Assembly (NCBI GenBank): GCA_965224845.1
Contig: CBDDAJ010000015.1
Span: 434,001 to 498,000, forward strand
Length of the DNA: 64,000 nucleotides
Source of the DNA: Wocania_A sp965224845
Lineage (GTDB): Bacteria; Bacteroidota; Bacteroidia; Flavobacteriales; Flavobacteriaceae
Direction: 5' to 3'
The translations under genes were made by a program, and so were the position numbers. Each line of letters begins with the position of its first letter. Positions within the stretch are counted from its first letter, which is position 1. Below, piece by piece: positions 23,805 to 33,118 of this stretch. The notes under the pieces are model-generated. The model worked only from the letters and a program-made list of their open reading frames with translations, ran no database searches and was not told the origin of the DNA.

Positions 23805-24452
23805 ATGTTTCTTGAAAATACAGTAAATCATAAAGAACAATTTGGATGGATTGAAGTTATTTGTGGCTCCATGTTTTCCGGAAAAACCGAAGAACTCATC
23901 CGAAGGCTCAAACGCGCTCAATTTGCAAGGCAAAAAGTTGAGATTTTTAAACCTGCTATAGATGTGCGCTATGACGAAGATATGGTTGTCTCTCACGACG
24001 CTAACGAAATTCGTTCTACGCCTGTGCCTGCAGCTGCTAACATTCCTATTTTAGCTGATGGATGTGATGTTGTTGGCATTGACGAAGCTCAATTTTTTGA
24101 TGACGAAATTGTACGGGTTTGTAATGATTTAGCGAATAAAGGGGTACGTGTTATTGTCGCTGGATTAGATATGGATTTTAAAGGCAACCCTTTTGGGCCC
24201 ATGCCTAATTTAATGGCAACAGCCGAATATGTTACCAAAGTGCATGCGGTTTGTACGCGAACAGGCAATTTAGCACAATACAGCTACCGTAAATCTAAAA
24301 GTGACCATTTAGTGCTTTTAGGTGAAGTTGATGAATACGAACCTTTAAGCAGGGCCGCTTATTACAAAGCTATGATGCGCGATAAAGTAAGAAACATGAA
24401 GGTTAACGATGCCGAAGAAATTATATCAAAACCAAAGAATTCAGATGCCTAA
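23805..24452 (+). CDS. tdk: Thymidine kinase
   Basis: The 215-residue type II thymidine kinase has the P-loop CGSMFSGKTEELIRRLKRA (near 23), the lid/DEAQFFD segment (VVGIDEAQFF, near 91), and the thymidine-binding region (GNLAQYSYRKSKS). It phosphorylates thymidine for salvage. Its last eight bases overlap the probable start of alr at 24445. Confidence 0.96.
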   Translation: MFLENTVNHKEQFGWIEVICGSMFSGKTEELIRRLKRAQFARQKVEIFKPAIDVRYDEDMVVSHDANEIRSTPVPAAANIPILADGCDVVGIDEAQFFDDEIVRVCNDLANKGVRVIVAGLDMDFKGNPFGPMPNLMATAEYVTKVHAVCTRTGNLAQYSYRKSKSDHLVLLGEVDEYEPLSRAAYYKAMMRDKVRNMKVNDAEEIISKPKNSDA

Positions 24453-25551
24453 AGCGCAAGAAACTGTACTTGAAATTGATTTAAAAGCACTTAAACATAA
24501 TTTTGAGCATTTAAAATCTAAACTTAAAAACAGCACTAAGTTTTTAGCCGTAGTTAAAGCATTCGGCTATGGTAGCGAAGCTTGCGAAATAGCGATATAT
24601 CTTCAAGAATTAAACATCGATTATTTTGCAGTGGCTTATATAAATGAAGGTGTAGCATTAAGACAGGCTGGCATTACAAAACCCATTTTGGTGCTACATC
24701 CTCAGGCCATAAATTTTAAAACCTTAATTGAACATCGTTTAGAACCTAGTTTATACCATGCTAAAATTTTAAATGAATTTATTACTGTCGCTTCTGCAAA
24801 AAAACTAAGCGATTACCCAATTCATATAAAATTAAATACGGGTTTAAACCGCCTTGGTTTTTGGGAAAATGACGTGGATTATATTTCGTCAAAATTAAAA
24901 ACGACTAATACTGTAAAAGTGGCTTCTGTTTTCTCTCACCTGGCAGCCAGCGAAGATTTAAATGAAAAAGCTTTTTCTTTAAATCAAATTGAAAGCTTTA
25001 AAAGCATATCAAAAAATATGATTGATGCCCTAGGGTATCACCCAATACTTCATATGTGTAACACCTCTGGAATACTAAACTACCCTGAGGCCCATTTTGA
25101 TATGGTTCGTAGTGGTATTGGCTTATACGGTTTTGGAAATTCAGAAAAAGAGAATCAACATTTAAAACCTATTGCTACTTTAAAAACTATTATTTCTCAA
25201 ATTCATCTTATTGAAAAAGGTGAAACCGTTGGCTATAACCGAGCTTTTAAAAGCCATGGTTTTTTAAAAACAGCAACGCTTCCTATTGGGCATGCCGATG
25301 GAATTGGCAGGCAATATGGTAATGGGAAAGGGTTTGTAACTATTAATGGGCAAAAGGCTTATATTATTGGTAATGTTTGCATGGACATGATTATGATAAA
25401 CATAACAGATATAGATTGCAAAGAAGGAGATGAAGTTATAGTTTTTAATGCAAAACACACCGCCGAAAACTTAGCCGAAACGGCCAATACTATTTCTTAT
25501 GAACTTATAACTGCAATTTCACAACGTGTAAAACGGGTGCTTTTAAAATAG
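24445..25551 (+). CDS. alr: Alanine racemase
   Basis: The preferred start is the ATG at 24445 (MPKAQETVLEIDL), which overlaps the tdk end by eight bases. A longer frame from 24409 is less likely. The PLP-dependent fold is clear: the catalytic lysine lies in KFLAVVKAFGYGSEA, the substrate-side motif is VGYNRAFKSHG, and GNVCMDMIMINITDID is near the C-terminus. It makes D-alanine for peptidoglycan. It is translationally coupled to tdk, and the two genes are followed by mscL on the same strand. Confidence 0.95.
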   Translation: MPKAQETVLEIDLKALKHNFEHLKSKLKNSTKFLAVVKAFGYGSEACEIAIYLQELNIDYFAVAYINEGVALRQAGITKPILVLHPQAINFKTLIEHRLEPSLYHAKILNEFITVASAKKLSDYPIHIKLNTGLNRLGFWENDVDYISSKLKTTNTVKVASVFSHLAASEDLNEKAFSLNQIESFKSISKNMIDALGYHPILHMCNTSGILNYPEAHFDMVRSGIGLYGFGNSEKENQHLKPIATLKTIISQIHLIEKGETVGYNRAFKSHGFLKTATLPIGHADGIGRQYGNGKGFVTINGQKAYIIGNVCMDMIMINITDIDCKEGDEVIVFNAKHTAENLAETANTISYELITAISQRVKRVLLK

Positions 25552-25620
25552 GTGATTTAACAAATGTTAACATTTAATTTTTTTAACTAAATTAGTGTCC
25601 ACTAACTAAAATTTAAAATT

Positions 25621-26022
25621 ATGTTAAAAGAGTTTAAAGAATTTGCAATGAAGGGCAACCTCGTAGACATTGCTGTAGGTTTTGTTATGGGTGCAGCTTT
25701 CAATAAAGTAGTTGCATCTTTTACAGGAGGAATAGTATCGCCTTTAATAGGACTTCTGTTTGATACAGATTTCAAAGATCTAAAAATGAAATTAAGAGAT
25801 GGTACATTAAACGATGCCGGAGAAATGGTAGGAGAAGTTTACCTAGAACATGGGCAATTTATAACCAATGTTCTGGACTTTATTATTGTAGCTTTTGTTA
25901 TGTTTATGGTAGTTAAAGGCGTTAACAAAATGAAAAAGAAAGAAGAACCTGCACCAGAAGCTCCTGCCGGACCATCACAAGAAGATTTATTAGCAGAAAT
26001 TAGAGATTTACTTAAAAAATAA
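25621..26022 (+). CDS. mscL: Large-conductance mechanosensitive channel
   Basis: The 133-residue protein has the classical MscL architecture: amphipathic N-terminus MLKEFKEFAMKGNLVDIAVGFVMGAAF, TM1, periplasmic loop, TM2 (FIIVAFVMFMVVKGVNKMKKK), and a C-terminal helical bundle (SQEDLLAEIRDLLKK). It opens under membrane tension to protect against hypo-osmotic shock. A terminator follows. Confidence 0.97.
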   Translation: MLKEFKEFAMKGNLVDIAVGFVMGAAFNKVVASFTGGIVSPLIGLLFDTDFKDLKMKLRDGTLNDAGEMVGEVYLEHGQFITNVLDFIIVAFVMFMVVKGVNKMKKKEEPAPEAPAGPSQEDLLAEIRDLLKK

Positions 26023-26060
26023 CTGTTTGTTAAATAAATAACATTTTGTTATTTGTTGTC

Positions 26061-26097
26061 AAAAAGCCTTTGTTTTCTAAAAATGGAGGCTTTTTTT
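26061..26097 (+). terminator. Terminator after mscL
   Basis: AAAAAGCCT pairs with AGGCTTTTT around an AT-rich loop and is followed by more T residues. Confidence 0.8.
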
Positions 26098-26165
26098 ATG
26101 CACTAAAATAGAATTAATACTTAGTTTTGTGGCAATAATTTTATAAACAATTAAAAATGAAACGT

Positions 26166-26254
26166 CCATAAATTTTTTTATTCAAGATTTAAAATAGTAA
26201 ATGATTTAAATTTATGGGAGTTCCTGAATGTATTCAAATTTTTTGAACATTCAG
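26166..26254 (+). promoter_or_regulatory. Paired inverted repeats in asd 5' region
   Basis: CCATAAATTT (26166-26175) is complementary to AAATTTATGG (26208-26217). A second hairpin, CTGAATG/CATTCAG with inner TTCAA/TTGAA (26224-26254), follows immediately and ends 22 bases before the asd start. Two adjacent structures in a leader suggest post-transcriptional control. They match no riboswitch I can name. Confidence 0.4.
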
Positions 26255-26275
26255 AAATCAAAAAATTTTAAACAA

Positions 26276-27265
26276 ATGAAAGTAGCAGTTGTTGGAGCCA
26301 CAGGAATGGTTGGTGAAGTGATGTTAAAAGTATTAGCAGAACGTAATTTCCCTATTACTGAATTATTATTAGTTGCCTCAGAACGTTCTGTTGGTAAAAA
26401 ACTAGCATATAAAAATAACGAATACACAGTTATTGGTTTGGCAGATGCAGTAGCTGCAAAACCTGATATTGCTATTTTTTCTGCTGGTGGAGGCACATCA
26501 TTAGAATGGGCTCCAAAGTTTGCAGAAGCGGGCACTACAGTAATTGATAATTCATCTGCATGGAGAATGGATCCTACAAAAAAATTAGTTGTCCCTGAAA
26601 TAAACGCAAACGAATTAACTAAAGCCGATAAAATTATTGCCAATCCTAATTGCTCGACCATACAAATGGTTATGGCATTAGCACCACTTCATAAAAAATA
26701 CAGAATGAAACGTGTAGTGGTTTCTACTTATCAATCGGTTTCTGGCACTGGTGTAAAAGCTGTAAAACAATTAGAAAACGAAATTGCAGGTATTGATGGC
26801 GAAATGGCTTACCCTTACCCAATTGGAAGAAACGCATTACCGCATTGCGATGTTTTTGAAGACAACGGGTATACTAAAGAAGAAATGAAATTGGCTCGTG
26901 AGCCACAAAAAATATTTAACGACAAAACCTTTTCTGTTACAGCTACTGCCGTTAGAATTCCTACTGCTGGCGGACACTCAGAATCTGTAAATGTTGAATT
27001 TGAAAACGATTTTAATTTATCTGATGTTAGAAAACTACTTCACGAAACCTCTGGCGTTGTAGTACAAGATAATACCGATACAAATACCTACCCTATGCCT
27101 ATTTATGCACATGATAAAGATGATGTTTTTGTTGGAAGGCTTAGGCGTGACGAAACGCAACCCAACACATTAAACATGTGGATAGTGGCAGATAATTTAC
27201 GTAAAGGGGCCGCAACTAATGCTGTGCAAATTGGCGAGTATTTAATACAAAATAAGCTGGTTTAG
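26276..27265 (+). CDS. asd: Aspartate-semialdehyde dehydrogenase
   Basis: The start at 26276 (MKVAVVGATGMVGEVML) directly gives the Rossmann motif. The in-frame ATG at 26228 lies inside a leader hairpin and is rejected. The 329-residue enzyme has the catalytic cysteine in NPNCSTIQMVMALAPL, the GTG/QSVSG region, and TAGGHSESVNVEF. It makes aspartate semialdehyde for lysine, threonine, methionine and diaminopimelate. A strong terminator follows. Confidence 0.96.
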   Translation: MKVAVVGATGMVGEVMLKVLAERNFPITELLLVASERSVGKKLAYKNNEYTVIGLADAVAAKPDIAIFSAGGGTSLEWAPKFAEAGTTVIDNSSAWRMDPTKKLVVPEINANELTKADKIIANPNCSTIQMVMALAPLHKKYRMKRVVVSTYQSVSGTGVKAVKQLENEIAGIDGEMAYPYPIGRNALPHCDVFEDNGYTKEEMKLAREPQKIFNDKTFSVTATAVRIPTAGGHSESVNVEFENDFNLSDVRKLLHETSGVVVQDNTDTNTYPMPIYAHDKDDVFVGRLRRDETQPNTLNMWIVADNLRKGAATNAVQIGEYLIQNKLV

Positions 27266-27286
27266 TCCTTTCCTTTAATTATTATT

Positions 27287-27318
27287 AAAAGCTCTTGTTT
27301 TTCACAAGAGCTTTTTTT
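27287..27318 (+). terminator. Terminator after asd
   Basis: AAAAGCTCTTG (27287-27297) and CAAGAGCTTTT pair perfectly around TTTTTCA. The T run extends to 27318. Confidence 0.9.
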
Positions 27319-27429
27319 ATGAAAAAATATGATATCTTTTACATAACTTTAAAAAACCCAGCTATAAAGAAAACTCTAAAATCGGCATGATTTTTGTAGC
27401 ACAATAACTACAAACCAAAACCTTTTTCA

Positions 27430-29817
27430 ATGAAACCAATCTTCTCTTTTATGTGTACAACATGGGTTAATCTGATTTTTGTTTTGTTATCCCTCCCTGC
27501 TTTTTCTACTAATGAGAACTTCTTAGCTAAACATGATGGATCTAAAGACTCTCTTTTTCCAAAAGAAAAAATTTACATTCATTTTGATAAAGCCTTTTAC
27601 AATCAAGGTGAAAATGTATGGTATAAAATATATTTAGTTGATGCTATTAACCTCGAGCCAGAAACTTTAAGCAAGGTGGTTTATGTAGATTTAATTAGCC
27701 CAAACCGTGATATAATAGAAAGTAAAACTATTAAAATTAATAAAGGTGCCGGCAATGGCGATTTTAATTTGCCTACTTCATTACCAAATGGAGCGTACAC
27801 CATAAGAGCCTATACTAATTTTATGAGGAATTTTGACGACTCTTATTTCTTTGTAAAAAAAATTTACGTCAATGCCTTAAAACCAAATCAAGGTTTTAAC
27901 ACAAGTACAACAACTACAAAGCCTAACATTAGTTTTTCTCCTGAAGGGAATAATTTAGTTGGTGGTTTTTTAAATAGAATTGTTGTTAAAGCAACCAACT
28001 CCTTCGACAAAGGCGAAATTGTAACGGGCGAAATTTTGGATGGCACAAATAATAAAATTCTCCATTTTAAAACTTCTAAATTCGGATTAGCTAGCTTCCA
28101 ATTTATACCTCAAAAAAGCAAAACATATACAGCAATTGTTTCTTATAATGGAAAAAAACTTGCATACCCTTTACCACCAGTTATAGATAATGGTGTAACA
28201 ATTAGAATTGACGAAACCTATAATGGCTACCGAGCAAATGTGTATTCCTCATTACCCAATGGGGTGGATAACCTAGAGTTAATTGGCCGACAAAAAGGAG
28301 ATATTGTTTGTCGTGCTAAATTACATGGAGAAAACCCTGAAGCCGCCATTGATGTGCCTAAATCCAGTTTAGAACATGGCTTAATTCAATTCCAGCTTTT
28401 AAATAAAAACAGTGCTGTTTTAAGTGAAGAACTCACCTTTATAAATGCTAATAATTTAGAACAAAAAATATCTGTTACGCCCTCAAAAAAAACTTACGAA
28501 AAAAATGAGGTGGCTGAAATTGAAATTAATTTTAACCAATTATTGCTAAAAGAAAATTTAAAAGCAAACATGTCGGTTTCTGTAACCGAAGTTAACCCCA
28601 TTATAAATGATGGTTCTGATTTAGATATAAAATCGCATTTACTTTTTAACCCCGAAATAAGAAAAGACATTGAGCAATTTGGTTATTACTCTAATGATCT
28701 AAACCGAAAAAAAACATTAAAACAATTACTAATATCTCAGGAAGGGAATCCTCATTCACCTAAAGACAATCTTAAGAATAACAAAATAAAGTTTACTCAA
28801 GAGTCTGGCTTTAATCTAAAAGGAACAGTTAAAGAGCCACATAAAAACAAACCTGTAAAAGCCATCGTAACGGTTACATATAAAAACGATCATGAAATTG
28901 GGCATGATAAAATGATAACTGATAGTTTAGGGCGTTTTAGTTTCAACAACCTTAATTTTGATGAAAGAACTTTTGTAGCAATAAAAGCTAAAAGATTAAA
29001 AGCCAGAAATTATAGCAGAGATTTTATTATTGAGCTAGACACTGTTATTCCTCCCCTGTATAAATATCCTAAAAGTAATAGCGCTTTAGGTAACACGCTT
29101 TTGGAACCTGAAATAAAACAAAATAAAAATACTGAATTTGCACCTCAAGAAGGTGAAGTTAAGTTAGACAAAGTAAAGATTAATGCTATTAATAAGCGTT
29201 TAGACAGGTTTGCAAAAAAAAGAAAACATTCATTATATACAAATCCGTCTCATACTTTAGATTTTAAAGATTTACGTATTTCCCCATCTGCTAACAATAT
29301 AATTCAAGCACTTCAAGGCAAATTTCCAGGAGTTCATGTAATAGGAAATAATATAACATTAAGAGGAAGGAATTCTTTAACAGGAAATAATGAGCCATTA
29401 TTTTTGCTTGATGGTTTGCCTACTGATCGTGATCAAATTCTTTCATTACCAATTTTTGACATAGACTTCATTGATATTATACAAGCCGTAGGAGCATCAA
29501 TTTATGGGTCTAGAGGAGGGGGTGGTATTATAGCTGTTTATACTGTAGATGGTTCTGAAGAAAATGAGAAACAAAACAATAGCAACGTAACTACTAGTTT
29601 TTATCACCCTGGATTCTATCAAGCTAGAACATTTCATCAAAATAAAAATAATTCATCTACGCTCTATTGGAACCCTGATTTAAAATTAAATCAATCTAAT
29701 AATACTAAAATAACATTTAACACAGCTAATAAATCGGCTACTTACAAAATTTTGCTAGAAGGTATTACTTCAGACGGAACGCCCTTTAAGTCTGAAGCCA
29801 TTTTTGATGTAAATTAA
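27430..29817 (+). CDS. MG2-like/TonB plug-domain surface protein
   Basis: The 795-residue protein has a signal peptide (LIFVLLSLPAFST). Residues ~45-140 are an alpha-2-macroglobulin MG2-type domain (EKIYIHFDKAFYNQGENVWYKIYLVDA, SLPNGAYTIRAYTNFM). Further beta domains follow, then a carboxypeptidase-regulatory-like segment around 470 (GTVKEPHKNKPVKAIVTVTYKND). A TonB-receptor plug domain lies at ~625-720 (NIIQALQGKFPGVHVIGNNITLRG, EPLFLLDGLPTD, GASIYGSRGGGGIIAVYT) without a beta-barrel. This domain mix is common in Bacteroidota envelope proteins of unclear function. It is monocistronic between terminators. Confidence 0.8.
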   Translation: MKPIFSFMCTTWVNLIFVLLSLPAFSTNENFLAKHDGSKDSLFPKEKIYIHFDKAFYNQGENVWYKIYLVDAINLEPETLSKVVYVDLISPNRDIIESKTIKINKGAGNGDFNLPTSLPNGAYTIRAYTNFMRNFDDSYFFVKKIYVNALKPNQGFNTSTTTTKPNISFSPEGNNLVGGFLNRIVVKATNSFDKGEIVTGEILDGTNNKILHFKTSKFGLASFQFIPQKSKTYTAIVSYNGKKLAYPLPPVIDNGVTIRIDETYNGYRANVYSSLPNGVDNLELIGRQKGDIVCRAKLHGENPEAAIDVPKSSLEHGLIQFQLLNKNSAVLSEELTFINANNLEQKISVTPSKKTYEKNEVAEIEINFNQLLLKENLKANMSVSVTEVNPIINDGSDLDIKSHLLFNPEIRKDIEQFGYYSNDLNRKKTLKQLLISQEGNPHSPKDNLKNNKIKFTQESGFNLKGTVKEPHKNKPVKAIVTVTYKNDHEIGHDKMITDSLGRFSFNNLNFDERTFVAIKAKRLKARNYSRDFIIELDTVIPPLYKYPKSNSALGNTLLEPEIKQNKNTEFAPQEGEVKLDKVKINAINKRLDRFAKKRKHSLYTNPSHTLDFKDLRISPSANNIIQALQGKFPGVHVIGNNITLRGRNSLTGNNEPLFLLDGLPTDRDQILSLPIFDIDFIDIIQAVGASIYGSRGGGGIIAVYTVDGSEENEKQNNSNVTTSFYHPGFYQARTFHQNKNNSSTLYWNPDLKLNQSNNTKITFNTANKSATYKILLEGITSDGTPFKSEAIFDVN

Positions 29818-29828
29818 CTATGTGTTTT

Positions 29829-30785
29829 TTAATCTTGTTTAATAAACTCCATTTTATAATTGGTAGTAGCAAGTTTCATAATGGTTTGAAAAATATATTC
29901 GCAAACCTGTTTTTGCCCACTAATATTTATTAAGTCAACGGTGTCTTCGGGTGTATGATATTGTGGATGCCCGCCAGTATGCATTCCTAAAACCGAAATG
30001 CCTTTTTTGTAAAACGACACATGATCAGACCCGCCAACAGAGCCCGCATGAACAACAGGGTTTAACCCTAACAATTCGCCTAAATTCTTCATAAAACTCA
30101 CTCCATCAGGAAAAGTCCCTGCGCCTCCCATATACACCTGTTTTTCTTTATTTAACCGCCCTACCATATCCATATTGATCATTAACTTAATTTGCGATAA
30201 TGGTACTAACGGATTCTCAACAAAATGCTTACTCCCTAATAAACCTTGTTCTTCTGCTCCAAAAGCAATAAAAATAACACTACGTTTTAGCTGGCTTTTT
30301 TTAGAAGCTATTTTCTCGGCTATTTCTAATAAGGCTGATGTTCCACTAGCATTGTCATCTGCGCCATAATGAATCGTATTTTTCTTTTCAGATTTAGAAG
30401 ATGGGCCACCTAAACCTAAGTGGTCGTAATGAGCGCCCAAAACAATATACTCGTTCTTAAGAACCGCATCATTCCCTTCAATAAAACCAACAACATTACA
30501 CGTTTTTACAACAGGCTTTTTATTAACTCCTTTTTCTACTCGCAAAGCCGCTTTAAAGGTTTGTTTATACCCAAAATCAAAAGGAGTTAGTCCTATCTTT
30601 TTAAACTCTTTTCTTAAATAATTAACAACGCGCTTGTTTGCTTTCCCGCCAGGGTATCGCCCTGCATTTTTTTCAGAAGTTAAAAACAAAAGGTGCGCTT
30701 TTAATTCGCTTCCTGTAACTTCAGATTGAGAAAACGAACCATATCCAATACTAACTAAAAACAAAAACAGCAAAACCTTATTCAT
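29829..30785 (-). CDS. M28 family zinc aminopeptidase, exported
   Basis: The 318-residue protein has a signal peptide (FLFLVSIGYGSFSQS). Zinc-site motifs are HYDHLG (near 118), the bridging Asp in GADDNASGTSALLEIA, FGAEEQGLLGS with catalytic Glu, MDMVGR, and HTPEDTVDL. It should release N-terminal amino acids from peptides in the periplasm or outside. It is convergent with the preceding gene and divergent from the S9 peptidase at 30878. Both adjacent genes are peptidases. Confidence 0.92.
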   Translation of the reverse strand: MNKVLLFLFLVSIGYGSFSQSEVTGSELKAHLLFLTSEKNAGRYPGGKANKRVVNYLRKEFKKIGLTPFDFGYKQTFKAALRVEKGVNKKPVVKTCNVVGFIEGNDAVLKNEYIVLGAHYDHLGLGGPSSKSEKKNTIHYGADDNASGTSALLEIAEKIASKKSQLKRSVIFIAFGAEEQGLLGSKHFVENPLVPLSQIKLMINMDMVGRLNKEKQVYMGGAGTFPDGVSFMKNLGELLGLNPVVHAGSVGGSDHVSFYKKGISVLGMHTGGHPQYHTPEDTVDLINISGQKQVCEYIFQTIMKLATTNYKMEFIKQD

Positions 30786-30850
30786 AAATAATCCTTTTTT
30801 ATAATCTCAAATATATAATTATGTCGCTAAATACTTTCATCTCTTTTGTT

Positions 30851-30858
30851 TATTTTTG
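30851..30858 (+). promoter_or_regulatory. -7 promoter element of S9 peptidase gene
   Basis: TATTTTTG matches TAnnTTTG 19 bases before the ATG at 30878, with a TTTG-containing stretch upstream. Confidence 0.5.
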
Positions 30859-30877
30859 ATGAAAAATTTTATCAATC

Positions 30878-33037
30878 ATGAAAAAAGTAATACTAAATTT
30901 TTTAATGCTAACCATTATTATGGCATGCAAAAATGATAAAGAAGAAAAAAATGTTGTCGTTGTGAATTATCCTGAAACAAAAACAGTAGATACCGTAGAT
31001 ACCTATTTCGGTATAGAAGTTAAAGATCCATACCGTTGGTTAGAAGATGATAGAAGTAAAGAAACCGAGGCTTGGGTAAAACTACAAAATAAAAGCACCT
31101 ATGGATATTTAGATCATATTCCGTTTAGAGATGAATTAAAAGAACGCCTGTCAAAATTATGGAATTATGAAAAGGTTGGATCTCCATTTACCGAAGGCGA
31201 ATACACTTATTTTTCAAAAAACGATGGGTTACAAAATCAAAATGTGTATTACAGAAAAAAAGGAGATGAAGAAGCCGAGGTGTTTTTAGACCCTAACACT
31301 TTTTCTGAAGATGGAACAGTTTCAATGGGCAGTGGCTTAAATTTCTCTAAAGACAGTAATATGTTAGCATATTCAATTTCTGAAGGGGGTAGCGATTGGA
31401 GAAAAATTATTGTTATGAACCCTGAAACACGGGAAATTGTTGAAGACACTCTAAAAGATATAAAGTTTAGTGGCATCTCTTGGTATAAAAACGAAGGCTT
31501 TTATTATTCAAGTTACGACAAACCTAAAGGTAGTGAGCTTTCTGCTAAAACCGATCAGCACAAAGTGTACTATCATAAATTGGGAACTCCTCAAAAAGAA
31601 GATGCATTAATTTTTGGTGGCACACCAGAAGAAAAGCATCGTTATATTTTTGCTAGTGTAACCGAAGATAATCGTTACTTAATAATATCTGCTAAAAAAT
31701 CTACGTCTGGAAATAAGCTGTTTATAAAAGATTTATCGGTTCCTGATAGTGAGCTGGTAACTATTTTAGACCACACCGATAGCGATACTTATGTTATAGA
31801 AAACGAGGATAGTAAATTATTTTTAGTAACCAATTTAAATGCTCCAAATAAGAAAATTGTAACCGTAAGCGCTTCAAATCCAACACCTGATGTTTGGGAA
31901 GATTTTATACCGGAAACAGAAAATGTATTAAGCCCTTCAACTGGAGGTGGGTTTTTCTTTGCCAAGTACATGGTTGATGCAATTTCGCAAGTAAAGCAAT
32001 ACGATTATAATGGAGTTTTAATTAGAGAAGTCTCTCTTCCCGGCTTAGGAACTGTAAATGGGTTTGGAGGTAAAAAAGAAGAAAAAACAGATTATTTTTC
32101 TTTTACTAATTATAATACTCCTCCCAGTATTTACAAATATAATGTTGAAACGGGTGAATCTGAACTATACTGGAAGCCTAGTATCAACTTTAATAGTGAT
32201 GATTTTGAAAGTCATCAAGTATTTTACACATCAAAAGATGGCACCAAAATACCAATGATGATTACACATAAAAAAGGCCTAGAACTTAATGGAAAAAACC
32301 CTACCATCTTATATGGCTATGGCGGGTTTAATATAAGCTTAACGCCATCATTTAGTATCACCAATGCCGTTTGGATGGAGCAAGGTGGTATATTAGCTGT
32401 CCCTAATTTACGTGGTGGTGGCGAATATGGCAAAATTTGGCACGATGCAGGAACACAAATGAGAAAGCAGAATGTTTTTGATGATTTTATTGCTGCAGGC
32501 GAATATTTAATTGAAACCAAATATACATCGTCAGATTATCTAGCTATTAGAGGAGGCTCAAATGGAGGTTTACTGGTTGGAGCTGTAATGACTCAGCGCC
32601 CGGATTTAGCTAAAGTGGCATTGCCCGCTGTTGGTGTTTTAGATATGCTTCGTTATCATACTTTTACAGCTGGAGCAGGTTGGGCTTACGATTATGGTAC
32701 TGCCGAACAAAGTAAAGATATGTTTGAATACCTTAAAGGATATTCTCCTGTACATAATGTAAAAGAAGGTGTTGAATATCCTGCAACTTTAGTAACTACT
32801 GGAGATCATGATGATAGAGTTGTTCCTGCTCATAGCTTTAAATTTGCTGCCGAATTACAGCGCAAACAAGCAGGAACAAATCCAACCTTAATACGTATAG
32901 AAACTGATGCCGGCCATGGCGCCGGTACACCGGTTAGTAAAACGATTGAACAATACGCCGATATTTTTGGTTTTACACTTTACAATATGGGGTTTGATGT
33001 TCTGCCAAGTAAAACAAAAGAAAAAATAAAAGGGTAA
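30878..33037 (+). CDS. Prolyl oligopeptidase family (S9A) lipoprotein
   Basis: The 719-residue protein has a lipobox (LTIIMACKND), so it is membrane-anchored in the envelope. The N-terminal beta-propeller begins with DPYRWLEDDRSKETEAWV, characteristic of prolyl oligopeptidases. The C-terminal alpha/beta-hydrolase has catalytic Ser in RGGSNGGLLVGAV (near 558), Asp in GDHDDRVVP, and His in DAGHGAGTP. It cleaves proline-containing oligopeptides. A terminator follows. Confidence 0.95.
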   Translation: MKKVILNFLMLTIIMACKNDKEEKNVVVVNYPETKTVDTVDTYFGIEVKDPYRWLEDDRSKETEAWVKLQNKSTYGYLDHIPFRDELKERLSKLWNYEKVGSPFTEGEYTYFSKNDGLQNQNVYYRKKGDEEAEVFLDPNTFSEDGTVSMGSGLNFSKDSNMLAYSISEGGSDWRKIIVMNPETREIVEDTLKDIKFSGISWYKNEGFYYSSYDKPKGSELSAKTDQHKVYYHKLGTPQKEDALIFGGTPEEKHRYIFASVTEDNRYLIISAKKSTSGNKLFIKDLSVPDSELVTILDHTDSDTYVIENEDSKLFLVTNLNAPNKKIVTVSASNPTPDVWEDFIPETENVLSPSTGGGFFFAKYMVDAISQVKQYDYNGVLIREVSLPGLGTVNGFGGKKEEKTDYFSFTNYNTPPSIYKYNVETGESELYWKPSINFNSDDFESHQVFYTSKDGTKIPMMITHKKGLELNGKNPTILYGYGGFNISLTPSFSITNAVWMEQGGILAVPNLRGGGEYGKIWHDAGTQMRKQNVFDDFIAAGEYLIETKYTSSDYLAIRGGSNGGLLVGAVMTQRPDLAKVALPAVGVLDMLRYHTFTAGAGWAYDYGTAEQSKDMFEYLKGYSPVHNVKEGVEYPATLVTTGDHDDRVVPAHSFKFAAELQRKQAGTNPTLIRIETDAGHGAGTPVSKTIEQYADIFGFTLYNMGFDVLPSKTKEKIKG

Positions 33038-33060
33038 TGCCCGTATCTAATAATTATTTA

Positions 33061-33091
33061 AAATTCGCCCAAATAAGGGCGGATTTTTTTA
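33061..33091 (+). terminator. Terminator after S9 peptidase gene
   Basis: AAATTCGCCC (33061-33070) pairs with GGGCGGATTT (33077-33086) around six bases, followed by T residues. Confidence 0.85.
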
Positions 33092-33118
33092 TGCTATTTT
33101 TAAGGCACTTATAACTTT

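Noticed and set aside
26276..26661. Antisense frames over conserved genes (for example opposite asd, accC and fabH)
   Set aside because: They mirror the codon structure of well-identified genes and show no independent features.
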